From Nostoc spongiaeforme FACHB-130 (lineage in GTDB: Bacteria; Cyanobacteriota; Cyanobacteriia; Cyanobacteriales; Nostocaceae): 64,000 nucleotides of DNA. Below are positions 26,062-35,537 of the stretch, in pieces (the stretch's first letter is position 1; each line of letters begins with the position of its first letter). Location: the NCBI RefSeq assembly GCF_014698475.1, contig NZ_JACJTB010000016.1, positions 1 to 64,000 on the forward strand, read 5' to 3'. Position numbers and translations under genes: made by a program. Under the pieces are notes generated by a model, which worked only from the letters and a program-made list of their open reading frames with translations, made no database searches and was not told where the DNA came from.

Positions 26062-27620
26062 TGCTCACCATGATGATTTGTTTGCAAAAAAGGTGATAGT
26101 TCTTTATTTAACTTTCCTGCACGCACAAATTCAGCGTAGGTTTCTGCTTCCACAGCTAACAGTTCCCCTCGCAGTTCTTCAGTGGTAAACTCTTGCAAAT
26201 TTGGATATTCGTCCAACAACTTATCAATTTTTTCTTGTAAAAAATTAATCTCTCCTGTAAGTAGCGTTTTTTGATAATGATAAAACTCTAGGCTAATACC
26301 AGGACGTTGTTGTGCTGTCTCTAAATATTCTAGCGATCGCTGGAGGGCAACTTGACGTGCAATTGCTTCCATATATTGTTGGCGTAACGGTTGCGAACCT
26401 AAAAGTTGTAATTTTTCTAATAATGGTTGGGTAGTTAAACCCTGTACTAATAAAGTAAATAAAACTACACCAAATACTGTAGCAATAATTTCTTCTCTTT
26501 GCGGTAGTATTGCAGGTACACTCAAAGCCAAGGCAATAGAAACAGAACCACGAAGTCCACCCCAAGTCAACACAGTTTGTTCCGCTAAAGGAATTTCTGA
26601 TTTAGCTACCCAATTGCTAATACTACTCAAAACATAAATAGATATAGCCCTAGCTAAAGTCATCGCAGCAATTGTGACTGCAATAGTTTTGAGGTTATCT
26701 CCTAAAACTAAAAAGTGAACTTGATCACCAATTAACAAAAACACAATTGAATTCACAAAAAAAGCCAAAAATTCCCAAAATTCTGTGACAATAATTCGCG
26801 TACGAGGGTTCATCCCAATGCGCGAACCAAAGTTACCTAAAATCAGAGCTGTAGTGACTACGCCAATTACCCCAGAACCACCCAAATGTTCTGTAATTAA
26901 GTAAGTGCTGTAAGCAGAAACTAAAGTGAGCGATTGTTCTACTAATGGTAAATCAAAACGTTGTGTCAGGTAAGAAATCCCAAATCCTGTTAATCCGCCA
27001 ACGCCAATCCCAATACCTACAACCTGAAAAAATTCTAATACAGCCGATTGTAAATCTAGTTGAGTATCACCCAATGGCAGAGCCACTAATAAACCAAAAG
27101 CGACAACCGCCATACCATCATTAAATAAACTTTCCCCTTCCATCAAGGTTGTTAGGCGTTTACTTGCTCCCAGTTCCCGAAACAAAGCCGTTACTGAAAC
27201 TGGATCGGTTGCTGATAGACTAGCTCCCACCAACAGAGCAATACTCAATTCAATTCCCGCAAATTGATTCAAACCAAATGCGATTCCAGCAATCGAAATT
27301 ATTACCCCAATCACTGCATATAAACAAATGGGTAATAAATCTCGTTTTAAGTCTGACCATTTTAAATTCCAAGCAGCTTCAAACAGTAATGGTGGCAAGA
27401 AAATTACCAAAATTAACGTTGGAGAGAGATTGACTAATCGCACGTTCACGAATGCTAATCCCAATCCTACGATAACTAGTAGCAGTGTATAAGGAATGCG
27501 GCGTAACCAACTAAAAATTTGTGGTAGCGTTGCTACACCCAAAGAGACAGAAAGTACTAAAAGAAATTGCTTGAGTTGTTCTGCAATTAAAACTTCACCT
27601 GTAGCAGAATCTAATGTCAT
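26052..27620 (-). CDS. Na+/H+ antiporter (CPA1/NhaP-type)
   Basis: 522 residues from ATG 27620, with about 12-13 membrane spans and a cytosolic helical tail. The CPA1 core is visible: LLVGASLSATDPVSVTALFR (the ion-binding Asp in TDP), EGESLFNDGMAVVAFG (ND pair) and WGGLRGSVSIALALS (conserved Arg). It exchanges protons for Na+ or K+ for pH and salt homeostasis. The frame is open 31 residues further upstream (27713), but that extension lacks antiporter-like sequence and MTLDSATGEVLIAEQ fits better. Confidence 0.9.
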   Translation of the reverse strand: MTLDSATGEVLIAEQLKQFLLVLSVSLGVATLPQIFSWLRRIPYTLLLVIVGLGLAFVNVRLVNLSPTLILVIFLPPLLFEAAWNLKWSDLKRDLLPICLYAVIGVIISIAGIAFGLNQFAGIELSIALLVGASLSATDPVSVTALFRELGASKRLTTLMEGESLFNDGMAVVAFGLLVALPLGDTQLDLQSAVLEFFQVVGIGIGVGGLTGFGISYLTQRFDLPLVEQSLTLVSAYSTYLITEHLGGSGVIGVVTTALILGNFGSRIGMNPRTRIIVTEFWEFLAFFVNSIVFLLIGDQVHFLVLGDNLKTIAVTIAAMTLARAISIYVLSSISNWVAKSEIPLAEQTVLTWGGLRGSVSIALALSVPAILPQREEIIATVFGVVLFTLLVQGLTTQPLLEKLQLLGSQPLRQQYMEAIARQVALQRSLEYLETAQQRPGISLEFYHYQKTLLTGEINFLQEKIDKLLDEYPNLQEFTTEELRGELLAVEAETYAEFVRAGKLNKELSPFLQTNHHGEHQE

Positions 27621-28019
27621 AAGGATATTCCAATTCCAGAAAAAATATTTATTACTAAACTGTAAGAATTTAAATGTGAGTTCTATATGTTGTATTGGGA
27701 GTAGATTCAGCAAAAAATTCTTCTATAAGCTATTGTAGTTGTTCCGATTCAATTCGTTTTTTCTGGCAATATCGAAAACGGTTATGAAGATGATTAATCA
27801 AAGCAATTTCCTAAAATCAAATAATTCCTAATAGGGAATTTTAAACAATAGTTTTGTTCAAGGTATCTATCTCTAGATGAAAATTACGTATTCAATAATT
27901 CAAAATTCCGAAATTAAAATTAATTAATCATGAATGGTAAATCTTGCCTATTCTGGGGTGGATTTCTCGGAATAAGGAACAGCCAATTATGTCTGTTCCT
28001 TACTTTCTAGAATCAACAA
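27621..28019. other. Intergenic region with a hairpin near its end
   Basis: About 400 bp without a credible gene. The upstream leader of the antiporter gene lies at the left; the hairpin at 27973-28002 is described separately. AT-rich, otherwise featureless. Confidence 0.55.
27973..28002 (-). terminator. Probable terminator of the PstS-DUF4912 gene
   Basis: A perfect 10-bp stem, TAAGGAACAG/CTGTTCCTTA with a 10-nt loop, sits 17 bp beyond the stop codon of the upstream reverse-strand gene. The T run after it is short (TTATTCC), so efficiency is uncertain. Confidence 0.5.
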
Positions 28020-31000
28020 TTATGCTTCTGGTAGTTCTTGGGAAAACTTTTTGTGAATTGTCTTGGATTTTTCGCCATCAGCAGCCACCGCCGTCATGAT
28101 GTAGTCAATCAAGTTCTCCGAGAAGGGAACGCGCAGGTGAAATGTGCCATCGGGTTTGAGGGCGATGGGATTCCCGGCAATATTCACAGTTGCATTGGGT
28201 TCAGTTGCACCATGAATAATTAACTCTGCATCGGCGACAAACCAGAAATCACGTTGGGGACGGCTGAAGATGCGAACTGCCTGGGAACGAGCAATTGTCA
28301 CCCAACCTTCGGTTTCTGTAGAATAGCCAAGTTCAATGAGATAATCGCGATCGCTGGTGGGAATTGCCACATAGCGGTCATGGGTGATTTCTTCGCATTC
28401 ATACTGCTGAATTAATTGCGGCGGCTGATAGCTCATATCAATATCAGTCGCATCATAAAGCCGCAGTGCTAATTGCAAAATGCCCGCATCTTGGAGCATT
28501 TGTTTGCGGGTTTCCGACAGTTCCCAAGCCGCATAAGCCCACTTGGGAGTGCGTGGAGTTAGGCTAATACTACTGTTGTCGATGGGTGAGGGAGATGACT
28601 GCTCTTTAATTGCGGGATGTACATCTTCGGTATAAAGAGGCCCGAAGACGCGCACAATTGGAGAACGTGCGATACTCACCCAGCGATCGCCAACAATAGA
28701 ATAGCCAATTTCTGCAATGTAATCATGATCGGGTGTGGGTATTCCCAAAGAGCTATCGGATGTGGCGAAGTCAAATTCCGATTGCTGGACTAATTGCGGC
28801 TGCTGATAGCTCATATCAATATTGGTGACATCATACAGCCGCACAGCTAATTGGAAAATGCCGCCATTTTGCAGCATTTGTTTGCTAGTGTCGGAAATGT
28901 GCCAAGAAACATCAGCTAATTGGTGTGTGCGCGGTGTGAGAGTCACGCTGCTGGTTTCATCAACTAACACCACATTAGCGGCTTTATTAGTTATATGGGG
29001 ACTGCCAAAAATCCGGGCAATATCAGAATGAGCCAGTGTTACCCAGCGATCATCTACATTGCCATAGCCAATGGCTGCTATATAATCACGCTCAGTTTCA
29101 GGAATTGCTACCGAGCCGCCAGAGGTGTGGATATCACATTCATATTGCTGCACCAAGTGGGGCTGCTGATAACTCATATCAATATTGGTGACATCATACA
29201 ACCGCAAAACAAATTGGGATTGTCCCGCATTTTGCAGCATTTGTTGGGCGGTGGGGGAAATTTCCCAAGTCACCTCTGCTAAATCATGGGTTTTGGGGAT
29301 GAGAACCACTCTACTGTAGGGATCAGCGATCGCTAAAATTTCCGTGGTGGTAATAGTTGATGTTTGCTCGGTTGCGGCTGGTGGATTTATCCCCGACCAA
29401 TCTCCCATCCCTGCACCTGGTAAACTTTCTGAATTAGTCACAATTAACTCCTCTGTTTCTTCTGGCTCAGGTTCTGCTGCATCGGCTACGAAATTCAATT
29501 TTTCGATTTCTGGGTCTAGTTGTGAGTCTGTTGTGGGCAGATTTTCTGTGAGGTCAAAACCCCAATCATCTTCATCTGTCGAGTTGTCAGAAAATTCTGG
29601 CAACTCGATAGTTGCATTGATCTCTGTTTCTGTCGGACTGACTTCTAATGGTTCTGGAGTCGTTTCGACTGTGGCCTCTGGCTGATCAGATTCAGATATG
29701 GTTGATGATTCAGAATTGACTGTGGTTGACCTATCTAAAATCGGCGGATAGGCAGTATTCACAACTGCGGCTGGTGCTTCCATATCCCAAGGTGAGATGC
29801 TGAGATCATCATTATTGTCTGAGCTGTGATGATTGTTGGAGTCTTTGCCGACAATAATAGAACCGAGTGCCGCCCCTGTACCAACAGCTAAAGCCGCATC
29901 TGTGGCGGAAGCTGCGATCGTACCTTCCAGGACTTTCGCACCATTGTGATACCCATTACCGTTAGCCCAATTAGTGGAGGGAACTTCTGGAGGTTCGCTA
30001 ATTGCTGTTGGTTCAGTGGCTGCGGCAATATCTGGTGCAGGTGGTTGAGGCGTGGGGGGTGGTGTGTCTTCTGCTGCTGGGGGACTTGATGGACTGGTTC
30101 TAATCATCCACAACAACAAGCCTGCAATTACCGCTATGGGTAGGACTAACCACCACAGTGGTATTTGTCCTTGGCTGATGGGATTATTTGCGGCGGGTGC
30201 AGGAGTTTGCTGTTCACCTGTCGCGGCTGGGGCGGTAGCAGACTGTGGTGGTTGTTCACCGATAACGGCTGGGGCGGTGGAAGCTAATGGTTGCGGTTCC
30301 TCTGTGGCTGCTGCTGTGGGGTCTGTAGTGGCGATCGCGGCTGGCGTGGTAAACGGCACAGTACTAGCTTGTGGTGTGGCGGCTGGTGCAGATTGGGGAT
30401 TAACAGCCAACAGCAAGGTAGGAGATTCACCTTTAGCGATCGCTTCTGCTTCTTCCATTCTCGCTGTTTCTATTGCTTGTTTTCCTGGTTTTGCTAAAGC
30501 AAAGCCGAGAAAACCTGCGACAGCAGGGCTAGGATTCTTTTTATAAACGTAAACTAAAGGTTGAGAAAAAGGATATTTCGGATCATTAGGTAAAGCTTGA
30601 TGTAAATACAGTACCCGCACCCCAGGTAACTGACTGATTTGATTCACTCTGGCATAACTAATGCCATCTTTGCCCAGTTGTTTGACAATTTCGGCGGTGT
30701 TATCTTCCGTTAGTTTAGTCGCCGTCTCACCAGTAGCGAATTTTGCTGCCTTAAAGACTGGGTAATTGTTGAGTGCTTGACGTGTATCACTACTATCGGG
30801 ACGGTCAATAACTCTGATTTTCCCTGCTCGCCCGCCCAACTGCGACCAATCAGTAATGCTTTTACCACGGAAAATTCTGGCAAATTGTCTATCAGTCAAA
30901 CTGCCTTTAAAGGGATTTTCTTCACCGACAATAATGGCAATTTTTTCGCGGTGTAACCGCACTTGTTCTAAACCTTGGGCTTTTTCTTCAGGAGTTAAAC

Positions 31001-31337
31001 CACGCCCAATGGCCGCAATATCAGATTGTCCTTCCAATACAGCTTTAATCGCTGCTTCTGTACCGTTGTTGGCAACTTCTACCCTTGTACCGGCAAACTG
31101 TTTCTCAAAACTGGCCTTCATATTTTGATTCACCAGCGCCAAAGTACTAGAGCCATCAACACGCACCGTAGATCCATTCTCCACTGTTTTTGGCAGCGAA
31201 AATGAGGGAGTGTCAGTGGCAGATTGTGCCAACACTGGTGCCGACACAAGCCAAGTTGCTGCCATCGGAGATGTAGCTAAAGCTAACGATAATACCAGGT
31301 TGACGATCGCACTATCTTGTTTTTGTTGTTGCCCCAT
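28020..31337 (-). CDS. PstS-like solute-binding / DUF4912 triple-repeat membrane protein
   Basis: 1105 residues. Signal peptide (about 1-37); PstS-like phosphate-binding domain (about 40-310: NGSTVRVDGSSTLALVNQNM, DIAAIGRGLTPEEKAQG, RVIDRPDSSDTRQALNNYP); Pro/Ala/Thr linker; one membrane span (LWWLVLPIAVIAGLLLWMIR, about 395-414); a long acidic Ser/Glu-rich segment (about 425-670); three DUF4912 repeats at about 673-790, 797-910 and 920-1030 with TWEISPTAQQML and RLYDVTNIDMSYQQP; and a C-terminal beta domain (about 1038-1080). Two of the three repeats are nearly identical in the RLYD block. A phosphate- or anion-responsive envelope protein is possible; no phosphate genes are adjacent. Confidence 0.85.
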   Translation of the reverse strand: MGQQQKQDSAIVNLVLSLALATSPMAATWLVSAPVLAQSATDTPSFSLPKTVENGSTVRVDGSSTLALVNQNMKASFEKQFAGTRVEVANNGTEAAIKAVLEGQSDIAAIGRGLTPEEKAQGLEQVRLHREKIAIIVGEENPFKGSLTDRQFARIFRGKSITDWSQLGGRAGKIRVIDRPDSSDTRQALNNYPVFKAAKFATGETATKLTEDNTAEIVKQLGKDGISYARVNQISQLPGVRVLYLHQALPNDPKYPFSQPLVYVYKKNPSPAVAGFLGFALAKPGKQAIETARMEEAEAIAKGESPTLLLAVNPQSAPAATPQASTVPFTTPAAIATTDPTAAATEEPQPLASTAPAVIGEQPPQSATAPAATGEQQTPAPAANNPISQGQIPLWWLVLPIAVIAGLLLWMIRTSPSSPPAAEDTPPPTPQPPAPDIAAATEPTAISEPPEVPSTNWANGNGYHNGAKVLEGTIAASATDAALAVGTGAALGSIIVGKDSNNHHSSDNNDDLSISPWDMEAPAAVVNTAYPPILDRSTTVNSESSTISESDQPEATVETTPEPLEVSPTETEINATIELPEFSDNSTDEDDWGFDLTENLPTTDSQLDPEIEKLNFVADAAEPEPEETEELIVTNSESLPGAGMGDWSGINPPAATEQTSTITTTEILAIADPYSRVVLIPKTHDLAEVTWEISPTAQQMLQNAGQSQFVLRLYDVTNIDMSYQQPHLVQQYECDIHTSGGSVAIPETERDYIAAIGYGNVDDRWVTLAHSDIARIFGSPHITNKAANVVLVDETSSVTLTPRTHQLADVSWHISDTSKQMLQNGGIFQLAVRLYDVTNIDMSYQQPQLVQQSEFDFATSDSSLGIPTPDHDYIAEIGYSIVGDRWVSIARSPIVRVFGPLYTEDVHPAIKEQSSPSPIDNSSISLTPRTPKWAYAAWELSETRKQMLQDAGILQLALRLYDATDIDMSYQPPQLIQQYECEEITHDRYVAIPTSDRDYLIELGYSTETEGWVTIARSQAVRIFSRPQRDFWFVADAELIIHGATEPNATVNIAGNPIALKPDGTFHLRVPFSENLIDYIMTAVAADGEKSKTIHKKFSQELPEA

Positions 31338-31841
31338 AAGCTCCTAATCCCAGGTACAGAAAACAGCAAACGGCCAGTCCTCAATGTAATTTTTTAATCC
31401 AAGAGGAGACGCGCTAATTATACATCTGGTGTCAAGTTTCTTTGAAAAATGTGTGATTTACGTATCCGAATCTATACTGTGTTTTACTTTATCTTGACTT
31501 TTACCATTCTTCATGCGTTGTTTAGGTTTTTTAAACCATTCCGCAGCAGATAGATGATAGGTGACAGGTCAATAGATGTCGATGTACCTAACATATTTAT
31601 GACTAATTAGCCCAGGTTTTTGTCATAAAAATATACACACCAGGGATGGATGTAGGAAATCGAGGGTAAGGGTTGTCAGGGGTATAAGGTATAAGGGTGT
31701 AGGGGAATAAGCTGTTAAGCATTTAATTTGCACATTGAGGCCGCAGGGGGGCAGGGAGCAGGGAGCAGGGGAGAGGGTTTGCAGCTTTTATTACCATGAA
31801 CATGGTGCAACTTAAATGACGATTAGCTTAATAACTAATCC
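31338..31841. other. Intergenic region with a dispersed repeat and purine-rich tract
   Basis: About 500 bp, no coding frame supported. It holds the second copy of the AAGCTGTTAAGC repeat (31709-31750) and a following GCAGGGAGCAGGGAGCAGGG tract. The promoter of the PstS-DUF4912 gene must lie at the left but no consensus is clear. Confidence 0.55.
31709..31750 (+). repeat. Dispersed repeat beginning AAGCTGTTAAGCAT, copy 2
   Basis: Same orientation as the copy at 6192-6235, with AAGCTGTTAAGCAT, TTGCACATTGAGG and CCGCAGGGGG blocks conserved and TTTAATT replacing CTGAAAA in the middle. Confidence 0.7.
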
Positions 31842-32951
31842 CTAGCCTCTACTCCCTGATAAATAACAATGACAATTCGGCTTTTCAATCAGTGACTCAA
31901 CCAAGGCATTCAGGGCTGTGGCTGCTAGTAAACCACCGCCCAGAGTGCCTTCTGTGGTAATTGCGGGAATTGCTTGTTGGATAATTTGGCGTTTAGCGGC
32001 GGGTGCATGACTAAAGCCGATGGGCATTCCGATGATCAGGGCGGGTTGAATTTTTTCTTCTTTGATGGCGGTGCAGGCGGCTAACAATACAGAGGGTGCA
32101 TAACCAATGACTAAAATGCTACCTTGGGAGACTTGTAATAATTTTTCTTGCCATTCTTGATGTTGCCAAAATTCCTGTTCGGCTTCTGTGGCGGTGGTGA
32201 TGTGGGGGTTATTAATTAAAGTTGTGACACGACAGCCTAAATGAGCTAATCTTGTTTGATCTAAAGCGGCGGCAACGGTAGGAATATCCACAAAAATCTC
32301 GCAACTGGCTGATAAGGCGTGACGACTAGCAGCGATCGCTCCAGCACTGACTCTCACAAAAGATGCTAAACTCACATCACCACAGGCTAAAACCAATTGC
32401 GAAATTAGGTGTTGTTCAATTTCAGAACGGTCAGATAAATCAGGTAACAAATGTTGTAAGGATTCGGCAAATGCTTCTGAGTGGGTGTGTACCTGGGCAT
32501 CTAAACCATTCCAAAGTTGTTCTAAGCCGCCTAATCCTATTTGGGTTTCGACTTCTAACAATTTTAGTTGGGCTAAGACTTCCGCCTGCATAATTTGACA
32601 ATGGCGATCGCGTCCTAATAATCCTTCTAAGGCTGAGGCGGTTTGTCGCAATTGGGCAATTTGCTGCATAATCGCCCGATACTGTTTTTGTAATTGCGCT
32701 GTCAAAGTGTCCGTTTCTGGTTCCATCTCTAAAATGTGGCGGATGTGGTTGAGTTGGAAACCTTGTTGCTTCAGCGCCACAATTCTTTGCAGCCTGATAA
32801 CATCCTGTTCTGTGTAAAGACGATAGTTACTCGGTGACCTGACTGGTTGCGGCAACAAACCCAATTGATGGTAATGTCGTACCATACGCGGCGTAATGCC
32901 ACCACCAACCGCTTCTGTTAGTTCTTTGATTGTTAAAGAACAATTATTCAT
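31842..32951 (-). CDS. coaR: CoaR-type cobalt-responsive MerR regulator fused to a precorrin isomerase domain
   Basis: 369 residues. An N-terminal MerR helix-turn-helix (about 5-75: ITPRMVRHYHQLGLLPQPVR, YRLYTEQDVIRLQRIVALKQ) and dimerisation helix precede a CobH/CbiC-like precorrin-8X isomerase domain (about 160-355: VIGYAPSVLLAACTAIKEEK, PALIIGMPIGFSHAPAAKRQ). The C-terminus carries the Cys-His-Cys motif NCHCYLSGS. This is the architecture of Synechocystis CoaR, which activates the cobalt efflux ATPase gene coaT in response to Co(II). No coaT is present in this window; the upstream neighbours are DUF5615/DUF433 genes. Confidence 0.88.
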   Translation of the reverse strand: MNNCSLTIKELTEAVGGGITPRMVRHYHQLGLLPQPVRSPSNYRLYTEQDVIRLQRIVALKQQGFQLNHIRHILEMEPETDTLTAQLQKQYRAIMQQIAQLRQTASALEGLLGRDRHCQIMQAEVLAQLKLLEVETQIGLGGLEQLWNGLDAQVHTHSEAFAESLQHLLPDLSDRSEIEQHLISQLVLACGDVSLASFVRVSAGAIAASRHALSASCEIFVDIPTVAAALDQTRLAHLGCRVTTLINNPHITTATEAEQEFWQHQEWQEKLLQVSQGSILVIGYAPSVLLAACTAIKEEKIQPALIIGMPIGFSHAPAAKRQIIQQAIPAITTEGTLGGGLLAATALNALVESLIEKPNCHCYLSGSRG

Positions 32952-32988
32952 AGGAAGAGAGACTGTTTATAAATAAAGGATTATAAAA

Positions 32989-33363
32989 TCAGACATCAGG
33001 TAATAAAGGCAATCTCCGAATCCGAATTCTGCTTGGTTCAACTGTAATTGCTGCACCCTGTTTGAGTTCTTCGTCACATTCATCAAGGATTCTGAAAAGT
33101 AAATCTTTTAATGCTTGAGCGCGTAGTCTTTCAATCCGAATTCTAATCACAGATGGCGCATCTAATTCATTTATGGCTAACAATGTATGAAAGTCTGCAT
33201 CCAGTGTCACAACAATGCGTTTTTCTTCTCTTGCCTTTTGAATAATTTCGGTGTCTTCTGCGGTGGATAGGCCAATCTCGCCAACATGAATTGTATCTAT
33301 CCCCTCATTACGTAACAAAGTTGCCGCAGAGAGTGGTAATCCCTGATCAAGCAACAGTTTCAT
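32989..33363 (-). CDS. DUF5615 PIN-like protein (probable toxin partner)
   Basis: 124 residues from ATG 33363. It has the DUF5615 pattern: MKLLLDQGLPLSAATLLRNE (first acidic residue), HVGEIGLSTAEDTEIIQKAR, RIVVTLDADFHTLLAIN (TLDxDF). These Asp residues match a PIN-like RNase centre. The gene overlaps the DUF433 gene by 17 bp, and DUF433-DUF5615 pairs are widespread and regarded as toxin-antitoxin-like. The frame is open further upstream, but MKLLLDQ is the family start. Confidence 0.85.
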   Translation of the reverse strand: MKLLLDQGLPLSAATLLRNEGIDTIHVGEIGLSTAEDTEIIQKAREEKRIVVTLDADFHTLLAINELDAPSVIRIRIERLRAQALKDLLFRILDECDEELKQGAAITVEPSRIRIRRLPLLPDV

Positions 33364-33598
33364 AGCTATTAGATAACTCAATAATGCGATCATCCAAGTA
33401 AGAAGATGCAAAAATTAAAGCTTGTCGAATGTCTTCATCTTCTATTTCTGGAAACTCTTGACGTAGTTCTGCTGGTTCTGGATAGGTAGCTAGTAATTCA
33501 ATTACCCGACGCACAGTCAGACGAAGATTGCGAATACAGGGTTGTCCATTCATTCGATTCGGATTACTGGTGATGCGATCTAATTTCATGAAACTCAC
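33347..33598 (-). CDS. DUF433 protein (probable antitoxin partner)
   Basis: 83 residues. DUF433 hallmarks are RITSNPNRMNGQPCIRNLRL then TVRRVIELLATYPEPAELRQ, a winged helix-turn-helix-like fold that can bind DNA. It lies directly upstream of and overlaps the DUF5615 gene, so the two act as a pair. The C-terminus ELSNSYETVA extends past the core. Confidence 0.85.
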   Translation of the reverse strand: MSFMKLDRITSNPNRMNGQPCIRNLRLTVRRVIELLATYPEPAELRQEFPEIEDEDIRQALIFASSYLDDRIIELSNSYETVA

Positions 33599-33680
33599 CT
33601 TAGCTTTGAAGATTGAGTGATGAAGTACACAATTTAATTTTATAAATTATTCAGGACGGGTAGCCCCGCCTAATTAGTTG

Positions 33681-33807
33681 AGGACTTACGCATAAAAACG
33701 AAAAATCAAAGGTTGAGGAGAGGGTGTAAGGGTTTTAGATAAATACACCCCTACACTCCTATACCCTTACACCCAATCTCCACAGGAAATCTTTGTACGT
33801 TAGTCCT
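33681..33807 (+). repeat. MITE-like element with AGGACTTACG termini, copy A
   Basis: A 127-bp element with terminal inverted repeats AGGACTTACGCA... and ...GTACGTTAGTCCT. The interior is variable (AAAAACGAAAAATCAAAGG, TACACCC runs). Related copies are at 38943-39065 and 48927-49028, with fragments of the right terminus near 18222 and 57942. No transposase is encoded. It lies 5 bp from the stop of the carotenoid oxygenase gene. Confidence 0.75.
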
Positions 33808-33811
33808 ATCG

Positions 33812-35200
33812 CTAAAACCCTTGCAACTGTTTTTCAGTCACCCAAGCAGCATGAAACCCATAAGGTACACGTTGGGGAATTAAAACTCGTGCTACAGGTT
33901 CACCAGTAATATCTTGAGCATTCATCACCAATAATTCTGAAGTATTGGTTGTCTCATCGTGGACAAAAGTCATTAACCAGCCATCATCTTCAGCCGTGGC
34001 GTGAGGACGGGGTGCAAACACAGACTCACCACCATAACGCCCTTGCCCAAATTCATGAATTTGGGATGTACCCCTATCAAAATCATATTTAATTACCCCG
34101 TCGAATAAAGGCACAGGTGTAGGTGCGCTTTTATTCACGTAGCCATAGCGAGTTTGTCGTCCTAAGAAGTTTTCGTTGACGCGGGGAAATTCCCCAGCTA
34201 TGTCATCTAATCTGGACTCAGACACAGCGCCAGTCTTGAGGTTAAACCGCCATTGATGGAGTCGGGGAATATTCGCATCAGGATCATCAACGCCATTAAC
34301 ACCCAACACAGAAGTAGAACTCATCCGACAGGCTATTAATACAACTTCATCACCTTGTTGATAGGCGTTGAGGGTATGAAACACGTAGCAAGCAGGACTT
34401 TCAAACCACTTAATCTTGCTGTTATCACCGTGACGTGGGAGAATGCCAAAACGGCTGGGGCGATCGCACTCAAACATGATCATTGGTTTTCCCTGCTGTA
34501 TCCTTGCTGGATTGAAGGTCAAGGGTAAATCCATGAAAATTGTATAGTCTTCTGTAATGGCAAAGTCGTGCATCATCACAGGTTCAGGAATTTCAATCGG
34601 TACAGTGGATAACAACTCCCCGGCGGCGGAAACTATGCCATATTGTAAATATGGCGGCATAAATGAATAGCCAAAAAATACCATTTCACCCGTAATTGGA
34701 TCTACCTTTGGGTGTGCCGTAAACGGAGAAACAAGTTTGTCATTATAGGTGTGTTCGCCAATTGTCTTTAACTCAGGGACTTGAATTATATGAGGCGCAC
34801 CCGCTTCCCAAACTGCTAACAACTGACCACCATGCCAAACTAAGGCAGTATTGGCGGTATTTCTCGATATTGGCGGTGCATCTTTCTGTGGCGGTTCTAG
34901 CAACCCAGTCAATACTGCTTTACCCGCTTCATGTTCGGTTTGCCATTTTTGCGTCTGTACATAACGGTTGCAATAAACAGCTTTACCTCCAATAATTCTG
35001 ACACCGTGCAGCATCCCGTCGCCATCAAACCAGTGATACTGACCAATAGGTGAATATTGCGGGTTAGGGCCATTCCGTACAAACATCCCTGATAGTTCTG
35101 GTGGTAGTTCACCAATTACTTGCAGGTTTTCCGCCGTAGTCTCTGCTGAAATTGGCGCAAAATTGCCATCAAGATAAGGATTCACTGCTGTTGTGGTCAT
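33812..35200 (-). CDS. Carotenoid cleavage oxygenase (RPE65/ACO family)
   Basis: 462 residues from ATG 35200, a normal length. Four iron-binding His residues are visible: SPFTAHPKVDPITGEMVFFG, PVMMHDFAITEDY, CYVFHTLNAYQQGDEV and PYGFHAAWVTEK. The family core NGPNPQYSPIGQYHWFDGDG is intact. Cyanobacterial members cleave apocarotenoids or carotenoids with dioxygen, some giving retinal; the exact substrate cannot be read. An extension to 35341 is open but has no family support, and the ATG at 35200 begins the usual MTTTAVNPYLDGNFAPI. Confidence 0.9.
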   Translation of the reverse strand: MTTTAVNPYLDGNFAPISAETTAENLQVIGELPPELSGMFVRNGPNPQYSPIGQYHWFDGDGMLHGVRIIGGKAVYCNRYVQTQKWQTEHEAGKAVLTGLLEPPQKDAPPISRNTANTALVWHGGQLLAVWEAGAPHIIQVPELKTIGEHTYNDKLVSPFTAHPKVDPITGEMVFFGYSFMPPYLQYGIVSAAGELLSTVPIEIPEPVMMHDFAITEDYTIFMDLPLTFNPARIQQGKPMIMFECDRPSRFGILPRHGDNSKIKWFESPACYVFHTLNAYQQGDEVVLIACRMSSTSVLGVNGVDDPDANIPRLHQWRFNLKTGAVSESRLDDIAGEFPRVNENFLGRQTRYGYVNKSAPTPVPLFDGVIKYDFDRGTSQIHEFGQGRYGGESVFAPRPHATAEDDGWLMTFVHDETTNTSELLVMNAQDITGEPVARVLIPQRVPYGFHAAWVTEKQLQGF

Positions 35201-35365
35201 GATGTTGTCTACAAAACTCTGTGAATTTGCAATAGTACTTAATCTTAATGATGACAATATAGCAATGCTAATAGGGAACAGATGACGGGCAACAGGGGTG
35301 TGGGAGGGGTGGGAGGATGGTGAAGAAATCTTTCCCCACACTCCCCGAAGGGGCTAGTCAGCGAA

Positions 35366-35396
35366 TAGGGTGCGCTAACAGTGTTAACGCACCCTA
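35366..35396. repeat. 31-nt palindrome of the GTAGGGTGCG...CGCACCCTAC type
   Basis: TAGGGTGCG (35366-35374) and CGCACCCTA (35388-35396) form a 9-bp stem; the interior CTAACA.TGTTAA extends it. This palindrome type is dispersed in cyanobacterial genomes. It lies 165 bp upstream of the carotenoid oxygenase start and could terminate or mark transcripts. Confidence 0.6.
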
Positions 35397-35537
35397 CAAA
35401 AATTAATAGATTGTTGACAAAAGTAGATATATCTAAATAAAACCTACAGATGTAAACTTCTGTAATATTGATAACTTGCCAAGCGTTGATAATTGTAGTA
35501 AATATCTCGGCTCTAAATATTTACTTAATATTTAAAT

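Noticed and set aside
30052-30546. 164-codon forward frame opposite the PstS-DUF4912 gene
   Set aside because: It mirrors the Pro/Ala/Thr-rich linker on the coding strand; composition bias suppresses stops. No family similarity or ribosome site.
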